Below, in pieces: positions 45,726 to 58,560 of a stretch of 64,000 nucleotides of DNA. The stretch is from Erpobdella octoculata (taxonomy: Eukaryota; Annelida; Clitellata; Hirudinida; Erpobdellidae), in assembly GCA_963978895.1 (NCBI GenBank), contig OZ022246.1, forward strand, positions 14,615,909 through 14,679,908. Reading direction: 5' to 3'. Position 1 is the first letter of the stretch; each line of letters opens with the position of its first letter. Below the pieces are notes generated by a model. It made no database searches and had not been told where the DNA came from. It saw only the letters and a list, made by a program, of their open reading frames with translations. The position numbers and the translations under genes were made by a program.

Positions 45726-46678
45726 TTATTTGTTTGTCATAAGGATCTATGCCATTCATCCCGTGTTATGAACAATGTTGTGGTCATTGAAGAGGTTGTG
45801 GAACTGAAATGCGATCACGAGGAAGCTGATACAAGACTTCTTTTACATGCTAAACATGCTTCTGCAAAATACTCAGCAATTGTTATTAAAAGTCCAAACA
45901 CTGCGTTATGCTACTGTTACTTCCTTTCGCACATGAAGTGTCTAGTTGCATTTACTTCGTGACAGGATCTGGTAGCAATGCTCGCATTGTGAATGCAACC
46001 TGCGTCTCCAAATTGTATGGGATTATGAAAAACCAAGCATTGCTCGGTCTTCACGTTTTCACAGGATGTGATACTGTAAGCGCCTTTAAAGGAAATGGAA
46101 AAGTAAAGGCTGAAAAGATCATTTTGGAATCAGTGGAATTTATTCTAACCTTTAAAGAACTTGTGAAAACCTGGGATATTTCAGAAAAAACTGTCGACAT
46201 TCTCGAAAAAATTTTGTGCTTGCTGTATGGACAGAAGAGCTGTTCCAAGGTCAATGAAGCTAGATACAACATGTTTAGGCTTAAATGTATCAATGATGCA
46301 GGATTGCCGCCAAACAGGGATTGCTTGAAACAACATGGAATGAGAGCAAATTATCAATGTGGAATATATCGTCGTTCACTTCAATCGATGATATTAGCTC
46401 CAAATCCAGTTAATAATGGTTGGAAATTGCAAACAGGGGACCTTTTGGTCAAATGGATGTTTGATGCACCGGCTCCAGAAATTGTTTTAAAAAACGTACA
46501 CTGTTCTTGCAGAAAGACAAATTGCAAAAGTGACAGTTGCTCCTGTAAACAGTCTAAATTGTCATGCACTGATCTATGCAACTGCATTGATTGCGGCAAC
46601 ATTGACGATAAGGACAGTTCTGATGTAATAAACGAAACTGATGGTGGCACAGATGATGATACTGATAAAGACAATTGA
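45726..46678 (+). pseudogene. Possible FEN1/PIN-like nuclease with C-terminal CXC domain
   Basis: Starts in the gap. The first frame, to about 45900, reads CDHEEADTRLLLHAKHASAK, then YSAIVIKSPNTA; after a one-base loss it continues from 45908 with CYFVTGSG-like sequence, LLGLHVFTGCDTVSAFKGNG and KVKAEKIILESVEF. The acidic HEEADT and GCD...F.G.GK.KA patterns resemble the order of XPG/FEN1 nuclease motifs; that is my inference. A cysteine-rich tail, CSCRKTNCKSDSCSCKQSKL, then SCTDLCNC, resembles a tesmin/TSO1 CXC domain. Ends with an acidic stretch at 46678. I recall this protein type as multicopy in invertebrate genomes, possibly mobile. Confidence 0.6.
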
Positions 46679-47442
<764 letters not shown>

Positions 47443-47541
47443 GACAATATTCTAGTATTAGCATTTAGAATAGTCCTTGATACGGAATGTGATGCTCTTT
47501 AAGGAAATGAGATAAGATGCTTCCACCATGTACGTGCATTG

Positions 47542-48831
47542 GGGTTAGTGCCTACTGATCCCAGGACAACTGATCCCAGGACAACTGATCCCAGGACAAC
47601 TGATCCCAGTACGACTGATCCCATGGACAATTGATCCCATGGACAACTGATCCCATAGACAACTGATCCCATAGACAACTGATCCCATAAGCAACTCATT
47701 TTTTGACGACAATGGTGGTAGTGATGATGCTTACGTGGCCAGCTTACGATGGCCGGCTGCATACGACAACGGTGGTGGTGATAATGATACTGGCTATTCC
47801 AGTAAGGTTAATCAGTGTCTAATATTTATTGTCATTTTTACTCAAGGACATTAATGGAACAGTCTTGAAACGATCGCATCGCTAAGTAGTTTTTGTTTCG
47901 TTGGCCAGATGTTTAACTTATATCAATTTTTCATAGTGCAACTTGCGTCCGTTTTGCTGAGAGTCACTTAATGAAGCCACGAGAATTAAAACAATAGTTA
48001 GTAAACGGAGAACTAATATCTAGTATAAGCGCACGATACACAGCCGAAATAAAAGTGACAAGTTCGTAATACTTTTCATCATTTCACTCCTTTCTGCGTG
48101 AAGTTCATTATGAGAAATGGAACCGTGCCAATCGAAGAATAATAGAGTGTTAGCTCATTTCAGAAGTTGTTTTCTTCATTTTCTTATACACTATATCATC
48201 GAGGATATAAATTTATGAAGAATAATTCTTATCGGCTTATTTGGGAGTTCATGACTAAGACCATCACTACAGCGTCCAAACATACTCTCTTCAGTTTCTT
48301 CATGCTATGCACTAGTGGACAGCCTGCAAACAGGCCTAATAACTTTTCCAGATGCTCTTTTCCTTTCTGTATGTATCTTTCCTTATCTCACTTTGTTAGC
48401 ATCTTTTTTCATACATACATACATGCATGCATGCATACATACATACATACATACATACATACATACATACATACATACATACATACATACATACATACAT
48501 ACACACACACACATACATACATACATACATACATACATACATACATACATACATACATACATACATACATACATACATACATTCGTACATACAAACAGAA
48601 ATCGGAAATTATGTATGTTAATATCAGTTTATTGATTGCAGAAACAGTGAAATATAAAATGATACAGATATGGGATCAGTTGTCTATGGGATCAGTAGTC
48701 CATGGGATCAGTAGTCCATGGGATCAGTTGTCCGTGGGATCAGTTGTCCCGGGATCGGTTGTCCCGGGATCAGTAGTCCTGGGATCAGTAGTCCTGGGAT
48801 CAGTTGTCCTGGGATCAGTTGCGATGATCCC
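47542..48831. mobile_element. Foldback transposon with 15-bp repeat arms and 9-bp target duplication
   Basis: The left end has eight or nine units of a 15-16-bp repeat (ACTGATCCCAGGACA and CATGGACA/CATAGACA variants) at about 47550-47695; the right end has the same units inverted at 48670-48820 (GGGATCAGTTGTC). Perfect 9-bp duplication CGTGCATTG at 47533-47541 and 48832-48840. Nine bases fits Mutator-like elements; the arms of short repeats fit foldback elements. The interior holds no transposase, only the ACAT array. Confidence 0.88.
48411..48582. repeat. ACAT tetranucleotide array
   Basis: About 40 ACAT units with one ACAC patch (48502-48512), inside the foldback element. The open frames on both strands here are only translations of the repeat. 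Confidence 0.95.
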
Positions 48832-48840
48832 CGTGCATTG

Positions 48841-48925
48841 TAAGTCGTCTGGCGAGGGTTTTCGAGTGTGTCCAATGTATGTCGTCTTCATGAGGTGAGC
48901 AAATGGACATCGAAACTCGTAAACT
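48841..48925 (-). pseudogene. PLE-E GIY-YIG endonuclease, first part
   Basis: NVVYEFRCPFAHLMKTTYIG, then HTRKPSP on the minus strand, with CPFAH and YIG motifs. It is cut at 48841 by the foldback element and continues at 47532 with HVHGGSILSHFLKEHHIPYQ. The break lies in the conserved RRLTMHV block. One frameshift precedes the break. Confidence 0.82.
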
Positions 48926-49219
48926 ACGTTGGTTATTTTTAAGGTACCTGTTTTTTTTTACTGATTGATTTGTTGGTATCTATTTTTTAATAAGGGCTTT
49001 GTTGTCCTTTAATTTGACCTAATATTTGATTTGATGGTATTTCTTTATCCTCCTGATTATTATTCTTTTCAGAATGTTTGTCATCACCATTGATGCTTTT
49101 TTCATAGTGTATTTTCCTGTTAGTGATTTGACAAAAGTTTTTTTTGTAATTTTGTGTAGCTGAACTTAATAGTACAATACAATGGTATGACAGTTAGCTA
49201 GAATCAGCGTGAGGTATTC

Positions 49220-49830
49220 CAGAAACATCAAATCTCTTGTTCATAAAACGTTTTACGGTTTCGTCGATCATGGTGTTAGAAAAGTTATTATTTACTAAAA
49301 GAGTTTTATTTATTTTTGTAATTCACACTCAAATTTACTCCAACTATCAACGATTCTGTAGGTTTGGTGGAGATAATTCATTATTACATTCCTTTTTGTA
49401 TCTTTCTGGACAAAAACCGTCTGCATTTAAAGTTTCACCAGTGGATGATGGCTTTGTATACACACTTAATTTAAAGCCATCTTCGAGCTGCAATACCAGT
49501 GTATCAGTGTGTCAAGAAAAAAGCAATATATTGTTGATGTCGCGAAGTTCAAATGTGAAATGAAGTCCAGAGTGTGCCTTAAAAGCGTCCTGTAAAACAT
49601 TCAATTCAAAAACGTCATCACAGACTACAAAAATGTCATCAACATATCTTAAGTTTTTTAATGACGTCATTAAAAACTTTTCCTTCCACGTGTCCCATAA
49701 AAAAATTAGCAAATGTTGGACTCATAGGCGATTCCATAACAACTCCGTCGTCAATTTGTAGGTAAAGATTGCCTGTAGGACTCCGAAAAAGAACGTCCAT
49801 TGTACACACTCTACGCTCTACAGCCTAAGT
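49220..49830 (-). pseudogene. PLE-E reverse transcriptase and linker
   Basis: RT blocks in order: RRVCTMDVLFRSPTGNLYLQ, MESPMSPTFANFFMG (the usual GSP is ESP), NLRYVDDIFVVCDDV with the catalytic YVDD, and SGLHFTFELRDIN. After a frameshift FLDTLI-type sequence leads to LEDGFKLSVYTKPSSTGETL, the RT C-terminus. The linker (LLVNNNFSNTMIDETVKRFM) follows near 49280-49220. The 5' half of RT is missing. Frameshifted. Confidence 0.87.
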
Positions 49831-50641
49831 AAATCGGCAATCATTTGCATATAATTTTATGCATATACAGTTATAATTTTTTATGCGTCATAATCGTTTT
49901 GTAAAAAATAAAGAAAGTGTTCTAATTTTTTAGAGCTACTGCGTCATCGGTTTTTAATGGATATGTCAGGGATTATGCGTGAAAGGAAATTAGAATAACA
50001 AAGTTAACGTTGGAGATAAAGGTTTTGTGGAGAAACTTGGATGTGCCATATATATAGAATAAGTATATAGGAGATGAACGAATTATCGCTCCAGATGCGA
50101 AGATGACCTCTAAACAATATGAAGTCTTCTGAAATTAATGATGGATTGAAGGAACCATCAGAGGATTCAGACTCACGTGATCTACAATCTATTTTTATCT
50201 CCATTGTTTTTTTCACTTTCACTATTGATTTGTTAAAAATGCATTCTATTGATGCTCTAAAAGCTTTTCAAATATTTTGAAAAATAATTCTAATTGTTCT
50301 TTTCATCGGCAAGTAAATTCGTTTAAACAATTCTATAAACAGTGTCCAAAAATAAAGATACTATAAAATTTTATTTTCTAAACAGCTGGTATTTAACTCA
50401 ACTGAAGTCTATTATTTCTTGTCCTTTTGATGGAAAAGTTCAAATCAGCTTTTATGTCATCAAACACTTCCGACCATATAAATTCTTGTGGAAGTGCTTA
50501 ATGAAATCAACCATTGCCAGTAACTTGAATCTGGACACCCCTTAAAATACGTCACACTTTCGAACTAAAAGATTGTTAAAAAAACAAAAACTATTAAACA
50601 AAAATTAAATTTAAAATACACCTAATTATACTGTATTAAAT
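49831..50641. other. Non-coding, with a repeat shared with 31130-31300
   Basis: 50185-50345 repeats the ATCTATTT.TATCTCCATTG ... TTTTCATCGGCAAGTAAA block. No gene is recognised. Confidence 0.5.
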
Positions 50642-51413
<772 letters not shown>

Positions 51414-51419
51414 CTTATG

Positions 51420-51676
51420 ATTTTAATGGTAATTAATACATCCCCTTGTGTTTTATTTTTGCTCTTAATTTTATTTATTTATTTTCTTCCTATCTATGTA
51501 TACTTTGGCATTTAAGGCCTTCAATTTTTATGTACAATTCTTATCTTATTCTTTTTTTTAAGTCTTTAACTTTAGATTGTCGAAACTCGTATTCCTTTTT
51601 ATTTAATTCTTATTATTATTATTTTTTTATTTCAATGTGAACCGCTGGGCGTCATTGTCAGGCTGGATAATAAAGA

Positions 51677-51771
<95 letters not shown>
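51420..51771 (+). mobile_element. LINE 3' end with TTAC tail
   Basis: Ends GTGAACCGCTGGGCGTCATT, then GTCAGGCTGGATAATAAAGA followed by about 23 TTAC units (51678-51770). Resembles a 5'-truncated LINE; the coding part is not recognisable. Confidence 0.6.
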
Positions 51772-51772
<1 letters not shown>

Positions 51773-51861
51773 TCGACGAAAAACTAACACCTGTATCGAC
51801 GAAAAACTAACACCTGTATCGACAAAAAACTAACACCTGTATCGACGAAAAACTAACACCT
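51772..51861 (+). repeat. Four copies of a 22-bp repeat equal to the PLE end
   Basis: Unit ATCGACGAAAAACTAACACC followed by TGT; the last copy ends CTACAATTC. The same 22 bases (one C/T change) form the terminal codons (CIDEKLTP) of PLE-G at 52213-52236. Confidence 0.9.
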
Positions 51862-52037
51862 ACAATTCTTATGTTATATTTAATTTATATTTGCTCCTTC
51901 GATTTTAGTCTTAATTAATACCTTCCCTCGCATTTTATTTTGGTCATAATTTTATTTTTATCTACGTACTTCCACATTTCATTATTTGTTTTTATTCGTC
52001 TTTGTTTATGTTCGGTTCCTGTACCGCCCGGCCTTTT

Positions 52038-52089
52038 GCTTTTTCTGACGATGGCTGAAAAAATAGCCGAAACTTGCAAGTTAAAAAGT
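52038..52089 (+). ncRNA. Hammerhead ribozyme motif (canonical core)
   Basis: Plus strand in order: GCTTTTT (stem I), CTGACGA core, extra T, stem II GGCT/AGCC, GAAA, palindromic stem III ACTTGCAAGT, cleavage-site T, AAAAAGT (stem I partner, pairing 6 bp plus one G-U). All invariant core positions are present. Confidence 0.82.
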
Positions 52090-52255
52090 AACAAAGATTT
52101 GTATAATCTGGCGTTCTTTGAACAACTTCGTGGGCGAGTTAAATTACTTGAACTATCTTATATAATAGAAAAAGTTTGCAACAAAACTTGGTGAATAAAA
52201 TTTAACCGAACCTGTATCGACGAAAAATTAACACCTAATTATTTGAATAATATAT
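52038..52255 (+). mobile_element. PLE-G terminal repeat with hammerhead
   Basis: The plus-strand hammerhead (52038-52089) overlaps the start of the ORF MAEKIAETCKLKSNKDLYNL, then RGRVKLLELSYIIEKVCNK, TW stop, and in the same frame IKFNRTCIDEKLTPNYLNN running into the TA tract at 52247. One in-frame stop. Confidence 0.87.
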
Positions 52256-52261
52256 ATATAT

Positions 52262-52357
52262 ATATGCATTTTTTGCGTAATTCGGCAGTAGATTTTCTTT
52301 TATACATGCTCTGTTGAATATAACTGCCTATTTTTATTGATTAATTTATATATATAT
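52262..52357 (-). mobile_element. PLE terminal fragment
   Basis: The minus strand reads AVIFNRACIKENLLPNYAKN and enters the TA run shared with PLE-G. Its other side is a TA run holding the pogo element, so it is again enclosed by TA. Confidence 0.78.
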
Positions 52358-52358
52358 A

Positions 52359-55300
52359 GGGAAGAGTGGTACCAAATGGTCACACAATTTTACACTTTTA
52401 TTCAAATCAATCATACAAAGAAACTATAAGTGATAGAAATAAAATTTTTTGCACATAATGAAAGCAAAAACATTCCACTACTAAAAACCGCTCATTAAAA
52501 CCTTTCAAATTATAACAATTTTATAAAAAAACGATAAATAACGCAACCTCTTCCAAAATTTCTGGCTGGCCATTCAGTACAACCTGGTAGTATTGAATGG
52601 CCACCCCCAAGTACTCAATGGTCACTCATGCAATTTTTATTATAGAAGACACAATTCTCAACAAATGGTAAGGCAAAATATTTTATTTCACAGAAAAATC
52701 TTTATTAATGTTAATTGAAAAAATTTTTTTTTGTCATTTTATTAAAAAGTTGTAGCCTATAAACCAAGACTATATGCTGAAAAGTCAAAAGGAAATTTTA
52801 TATGTCCATTTCTGCGTTTCGATTTTTGAAGGATTGGATCTCCTATTTTTACAACAATCTGATCCATATCAGCCTCACAAATCCCTTTATCTTTAGATAA
52901 AAATTTGGCCTCTTCGGTGTCTTTATCTTTGTATACAAATTTCAGAAAATCAGCCGAAACTTTATCCTCTTTTACTTCAACAATTTTGCCTACATAATAG
53001 GTTTTTGAGTCAAAAACATATTCAAAAAGACACCAATCCCCTATTTCTATCTTGGCGCTGTCAATGTTAAAATGAGGATCTTTACTGGTGAGCATATTTT
53101 TGAATGTTGATTTCCCGTCAGGCTCGATGTCTGGGAAGCTTTTAGAAATATCCCTTCTTGCTGCAAGTTTTGATGTTTTTAACTTGCATCTCCTCAAATC
53201 TCTTTCTGTCCTTTCTTTCTGCAAAACATTCTTTACAGGAGTATCTGTCAATATGGTAGAAGACAGTTTCTTCCGACCCCCACCTCGTTTGCGAGCTGCA
53301 GCTTTCGGAAAAGGGCGGATCATCTGAAGCGTTGCCGATAACTCTGATCCACTGGGTTCGACAACGACCATAGAGCTGTTGGGAGTTTGAACTTCTTCTT
53401 TAGTCACTATTCCATAAAAAGGCTGTTGTGGTGTAAACAAGATGTCTGTAGCAAGAGAATCTGGATTTAGAAGCAGATCATCTGTATTTTGAAGCGATAC
53501 ATCGGGATTTTGAAGCGGTACATCGGGATTTTGAAGCGGAACATCTGGATTTTGAACCGGAAGATCTGGATGTGGAAGTAGCTCTGAATTTGAAGGCGGA
53601 AGATCTGGAATAGGACGATCTGTAACCTGCGTACATATATATTCGTGTATATATATAAATACAAATAAAAATAATGCAGAAAATAAAAAAAATAATTTAC
53701 CTGAGATAAATAAAAATCTTCATCATTCCATTTATCTGGTTGAAATGGATATAAACCAGCAGCCCCAAAACCACTAATAACATTTGCTGGCATAGAAGCC
53801 TTCATCCACGCTCTACCAGATAATTCTGCCAACTCATAAATTGTTACCGTTTTACCAGGGTTAGAAACAAGTCATGCATCCATCTCACGGTAATATAGAC
53901 GTTTAAATGGTCCATATACAGATATGTCCAATGGTTGAAGCTTGTGAGATGTATGAGGTGGGATAGTCACCAGCACAACCCCATTCTCTTTAGCATGATC
54001 AATAAAATCTATCGATAAATGGGATTCGTGGTTGTCCAAGACAAGAACAATTGGATTCATCAATGATGGTTGCACATGACTGAGGAAATGATGGAACCAC
54101 TTCAGGAATATTGTTTCAGTCATCCAACCAGTTGGCTGTGCTGTTCCTGAGCAGCCAGGAGGTTTATTTTTCAACATGTAATCTTTGAAATTAACACGTG
54201 GAAATATGTAAAAAGGTGGAACTGAGCCACCACAAGCATTAACAGCATTGCACATCGTAACTAGTGTTCCACGCTCAGCACTAGTCACTGATGAGACTTG
54301 CCGTTCACCCCTCATTGCAATTACATTTTCAGGAATATGAACTGTTGTAATGCCTGTCTCATCAACATTCCATATTCTATGAGGCTCAAACTTTTCTCTG
54401 ATGAAAATTGTGTGCAAATTGTCATAGAACATATCGACATTGTGCCGATTGAATGCAGACATTCTGCCAAGCGAAGTTGATTCGGGTTTCCGAATAGAGA
54501 GATCCGGATGACGTCTCATAAAGGCTTGCACCCAGTCTTTTCCAGCTTGCTTATTCTTCACCCAAGGGCTTTCTACACTTTTCCTAGAATGAGGTAGCCT
54601 CTTCTTTAGTCTGATAGCAAATTCATATGCCAGTGAACGGAGCTTAAGTGTACTCAACCCATAACCCATTTTTGAGGCATGTATTAAATACTCTTTCAAC
54701 TGAAGCTCTTCTTTTGAACTGAAAACTCTCATCGATGATTGAGAATAAGCTTTACTTTCAAAACTATCTCCTCTGCGAATTGCATCCAGTCTACGCCTCA
54801 GTGATGTTCTACTCACTTGGTGCTTTTCAGCTGCAGATTTAACTGGCAAGCAAGCTTTCAAAACATCTTCTACTGCTCTTTCCATGTTTTTCTGGGACCA
54901 TCCCCCCTTCACAGCTGTAGATAGTCTGTTTCTCATTCTGAAACATAACCATAACAACATTAAGTAGTGATTAATATGTATATGTCTTTAATATATTAAA
55001 CAATTTCATTATATTACATTAACATTTTGATCAATAATGAACCTAAACACATTTATGAAAATTTAAACATTCAGCAATACTGAATAACTATGGTCATTCA
55101 GTACGACCTTACAGTGGTCATTTAGTAAGAACCGAGATGTACGAGCATTTTAGTCTGCTACGAGCAAAATAATAATTTTTGACATCCAAACTTTAGATTA
55201 AAATATTAATCAAACATCTCTTTATTTATTAAAAAAATCTTACAAAATATAAACTTAAATATTTGATAAGAATAGAATAGTTCTGACCTGACTCGTTTTC

Positions 55301-55492
55301 ACCTTTTCGTGCGAAAAAACAAAAAGCTCTATAAAAGCTGAACGAAATACACGAGACACAAAAGAACAACACTGAACAAAGAGTTCATATATATACGCAT
55401 TTTAAAAAAGAGATGGGCGTAAAAAATAATTTAACAAATGAGAAAATCTCAGTGGCCCTTCTGTACAGTGGCTATTCAGTCCGGTTCTCTCC
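52359..55492 (-). mobile_element. pogo/Tigger-type transposon, nearly intact
   Basis: Ends GGGAAGAGTGGTACCAAATG and, reversed from the right, GGAGAGAACCGGACTGAATA; TA on both sides. Subterminal copies of ATTGAATGGCCAC / AGTGGTCATT motifs occur at 52570-52630 and 55085-55130. It carries a two-exon transposase gene on the minus strand with one stop. TA target use is the rule for the Tc1/mariner/pogo group. Confidence 0.87.
52757..54960 (-). pseudogene. pogo-type DDE transposase (two exons, one in-frame stop)
   Basis: Exon 1 (54960-53701): helix-turn-helix region (MERAVEDVLKACLPVKSAAE, VSRTSLRRRLDAIRRG), CENP-B-like second DNA-binding part (GKDWVQAFMRRHPDLSIRKP), and DDE core with IWNVDETGITTVH (first Asp), IVLVLDNHESHLSIDFID (second Asp) and LQPLDISVYGPFKRLYYREM (third). 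After MDA a TGA interrupts; the frame is otherwise open and TGG would fit. Intron 53627-53700 (74 bp) has GTAAAT...TACGCAG borders. Exon 2 has seven-residue repeats (VPLQNPD), a basic stretch RKRGGGRKK, and a Tudor/SH3-like end (IGDWCLFEYVFDSKTYYVGK). About 700 residues in total. It cuts and pastes the element at TA sites. Confidence 0.9.
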
Positions 55493-56739
55493 TATATATA
55501 TATATATATTAGGGATGTCACGGGTACCCGAGTTCGGTACTACCCGGTCTTTTTCTGATACCCGAACTCGAACCCGAAAGTGTGAAAATTTGATACCCGA
55601 ACCCGAAAATGTGAAAACTTGATACCCGAACCCGAACCCGAAAATGACAAAACTTGATACCCGAACTCGAACCCGAAAATGTGAAAACTTGATACCCAAA
55701 CCCGAAAATTTATAAGCCTAATACCCGAACTCGGAGTTGTGAACAAATAAATCTTTATAAAAGCTTGTAATAAATCACAAGTTTTGTTGACGTAACATAT
55801 TATACTAATCGCGAGCGTAGAAGTTTTGTATTATCACCTTTGCGTAACAAATAACACAAATACGTCATTTTATTAGTGATTGTGTAAGCTAGACCACTAA
55901 TCCGTTTGATTATCAGGCCGTACCGAGCCGCGAACGAACTAAAATAATTAAGCCTCCTTCGGTCGAAGAAATCGCGGATAGCCATGACTCTAAACTTTTT
56001 ACTTCAGTTATATAACCTTATATTTATTCATTCATATACTCAAAGTTTTTCTGATATAACAAAGACCCTTTGTTATAAAGATAATCTTGCATAATCCTAA
56101 ACTTTAATTGATAAAGTCTATAAATGATCTATGCGCCACAGTTATTTTATTGGCAAATGTGTAAGCTAGGACACTAATCCGCCTGATAATCCGACCAGAC
56201 CGAGCCGCGAAAAAAATTAATAAATGACAATAATTACAATAATTTAAGAGGTAACGTATTATACTAATCGCAAGCCATGCAAGTTTTGTATTATCACCTT
56301 TGCGTAACAAATAACAGAAATAGGTCATTTTATGGGTGAGTGTGTAAGCTAGACCACTAATCCGTTTGATTATCAGGCCGGACCGAGCCACGAACGAACT
56401 AAAATAATTAAGCCTCCTTCGGCCAAAGAAATCACATTATTTGGAAAGCTAAAAAAATAACTTGTTAGAGTTTATTCAATACGTGTAATGTCCAATGGAT
56501 GAATTGATCGCTCTCGTTTGTATATGTATATATACTAGGTAAATTTAAAATCTATCCAGGAATTTGAAATCATAAGCCAGTACCCGAACCCGAACCCGAA
56601 CCCGGTTTTTGGAAAACTACAAACCCGAACCCGAAAATCTGAGTTTCACAAACCCGAACCCGAAAACTCGAGTTTTACAAACCCGAACCCGAACACGAAA
56701 ACTCTAGCTTCGCAAACCAAATGAAATTTATTAATAATT
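55493..56739. repeat. hAT-like end and ACCCGAA repeats
   Basis: A TA run, then TAGGGATGTCACGGGTACCC and many ACCCGAAC units (55510-55740 and again 56580-56700), like subterminal arrays of hAT elements. Between them a block of about 330 bp (TAAGCTAGACCACTAATCCG, CAGGCCG.ACCGAGCC) is present three times in diverged form (55800-55980, 56140-56220, 56260-56440). No gene is seen. Confidence 0.6.
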
Positions 56740-58130
56740 ACACAGCTGAAAGTTCTCAATTATAAACTCTCAAGTAAACACATCAAAGACTCTCCAAATC
56801 TCTTGAGTAAAAATCTACCACTCCATTGAGAGAAACTTGTGCTTCCACATCAGTGTGCCGCGAGAACGAGAACAGCTTGTCCAATTTTGAGTAGGCTTTG
56901 ATTTGCTTGTCCAGGTCGAGAAGAAGGAAGTCAATAATCAGTAGGAAACAGCGACGGATTTAGGATTCTTCGGTGGGGGTGATCCAACATACCGATCCTG
57001 GGGAGAGGGTTTAATGATCACATTTTTTCGACTAAGTATTCATTCATTTTTTATTTAGATACACTATTGGTTTTGTATATTGTTTCTTTAGAAAAAACGT
57101 TCTAATTGGAAAAAACACAATATTAAAACTATAACAAAACTGCTTATTTTTATAACAAGACTGCAGTTTGCAAAAAAATTAATAATATTACCAGAAAAGA
57201 AGACTTGTAGACATCAGTGCTTAATTAAGTTAAGATATGGAAAGCGTTTGAGACAGCTTGAGTTTTTATTGGAATCATATTTATAAAAAGAAAATTTAGG
57301 AGCCACCTTGTATATAAAATGGAATTGACAGAAAATACATAAAATATACAAAATAAGATAAAAAAAATTTTAAACAAAATAAATATATGTGCGTGTATTC
57401 CATAAGAATAGTAATGGGATATTAATTGCACGTTACTGGTGTTGATAGCAAAATTGTGGATCGACGGAGCTGGGGGGGGGGGGCTTTTTAAAAAGAAACA
57501 TCTTTTTTATAGCAAATAAAATATATTTTGGTAATCTGGTGGGGAATCCCCCCTAGATCCGTCGGTCGTAGGAAAGTGGATATTCTGAATTCTTCAGAGC
57601 ATGACATAATGACACCTTCAGCACTTAGATCATCTACTGTTCGTCGGAAGTACTTTTTTTTGTTTCTCAGTGAACTGTAAAGTTCCAGATAGTTTCTTTC
57701 TTAGTTCAACAAACTCATCAAACTTGTTTTTTCACGTAGCATTTCGACAAACTCATTCAGAAACTGGAGAAGACTCACGGAAGATCCCAGATCGGCTTTT
57801 TTAGACTAGAGAAGCTTACTGGTCATGTTTATTTTCTTCAGAACACAGCCTGTTTTCAGCTTCGACAAAGCTTTAGTAATAGATTGAGTTTCAGCTTGAG
57901 TAGCCTTATTCTGCAAAGGATCTCCAGCAATCTGTTGCAAAACTTCAATGTACACATTGTAGTTTGAGATGAAACTGTTTGGCGCATCAGTGCGTGCAGA
58001 CTAACGAGTTTCACTCAGTCGCTTTGGAACAGTACATGATCCTTCAGTAGTTTTTAACATGTCCGTTATTACACTACAGTTTATGAACAATGAACAGGGA
58101 TTAGAAATAAACAAATAATTATAATGACAT
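56740..58130 (-). pseudogene. hAT transposase remnant (minus strand), with a MITE inside
   Basis: Across the MITE the minus strand reads FLLLDLDKQIKAYSKLDKLF, SFSRHTDVEAQVSLN and VVDFYSRDLE (56940-56790), and upstream (58000-57580) short pieces such as FVELRKKLSGTLQFTEK. The style (ID.L...LD..I.AY..L...F.F) is that of the helical insertion in ZMYM1/P52rIPK-type hAT transposases. Heavily decayed. Together with the ACCCGAA arrays it may be one old hAT from about 55510 on; a right end could not be placed. Confidence 0.5.
56949..57567. mobile_element. hAT MITE
   Basis: Ends CAGCGACGGATTTAGG and CTAGATCCGTCGGTC, flanked by the 8-bp duplication GTAGGAAA (56941-56948 and 57568-57575). 619 bp, with a run of G near 57472. 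Non-coding. Confidence 0.87.
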
Positions 58131-58560
58131 TAAGTAACTACATAAGGAGAAAGAACTTGACCATGAGCAGGAAATAAAAATAAACATACAATTATAATGA
58201 ACTAACTAAAAAACAAGAAATAAGATAAATGTATAGATACAGCAGTACCCGTAGCGGTTTTGCTCGCATGAAATTAGAGAATTTGAACCGTGCATACATA
58301 GTAGAGTACTGCACGGATCAATTTTTTAGGTCTCGGCTCGGCCCGTCGACAACTTGGCCCAGCCCGTTTCAAAACCGAAATTCCTGGCCCGGCACGACCC
58401 GTCTAATATGGGCCCGGCTCGTTTTTAAAATCTCGGCCTGTCCCACCTTGATTTAAGGTTTGGGCAGGGCCGTATGAAGACCCTAAAATAACGGCTTGGC
58501 CCGTCCGTCCGGTGATAAACTGAACTCATCTACTTTTATCCGGCACAAAACCTCAAAATA
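58131..58560. repeat. Single hAT-like end with GGCCCGGC motifs
   Basis: TAGAGTACTGCACGG at 58302 resembles the TAGAGGTGTGCACGG-type end of hAT-4; it is followed by CGGCCCG/GGCCCGGC repeats to about 58515. No partner end was found. Confidence 0.5.
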
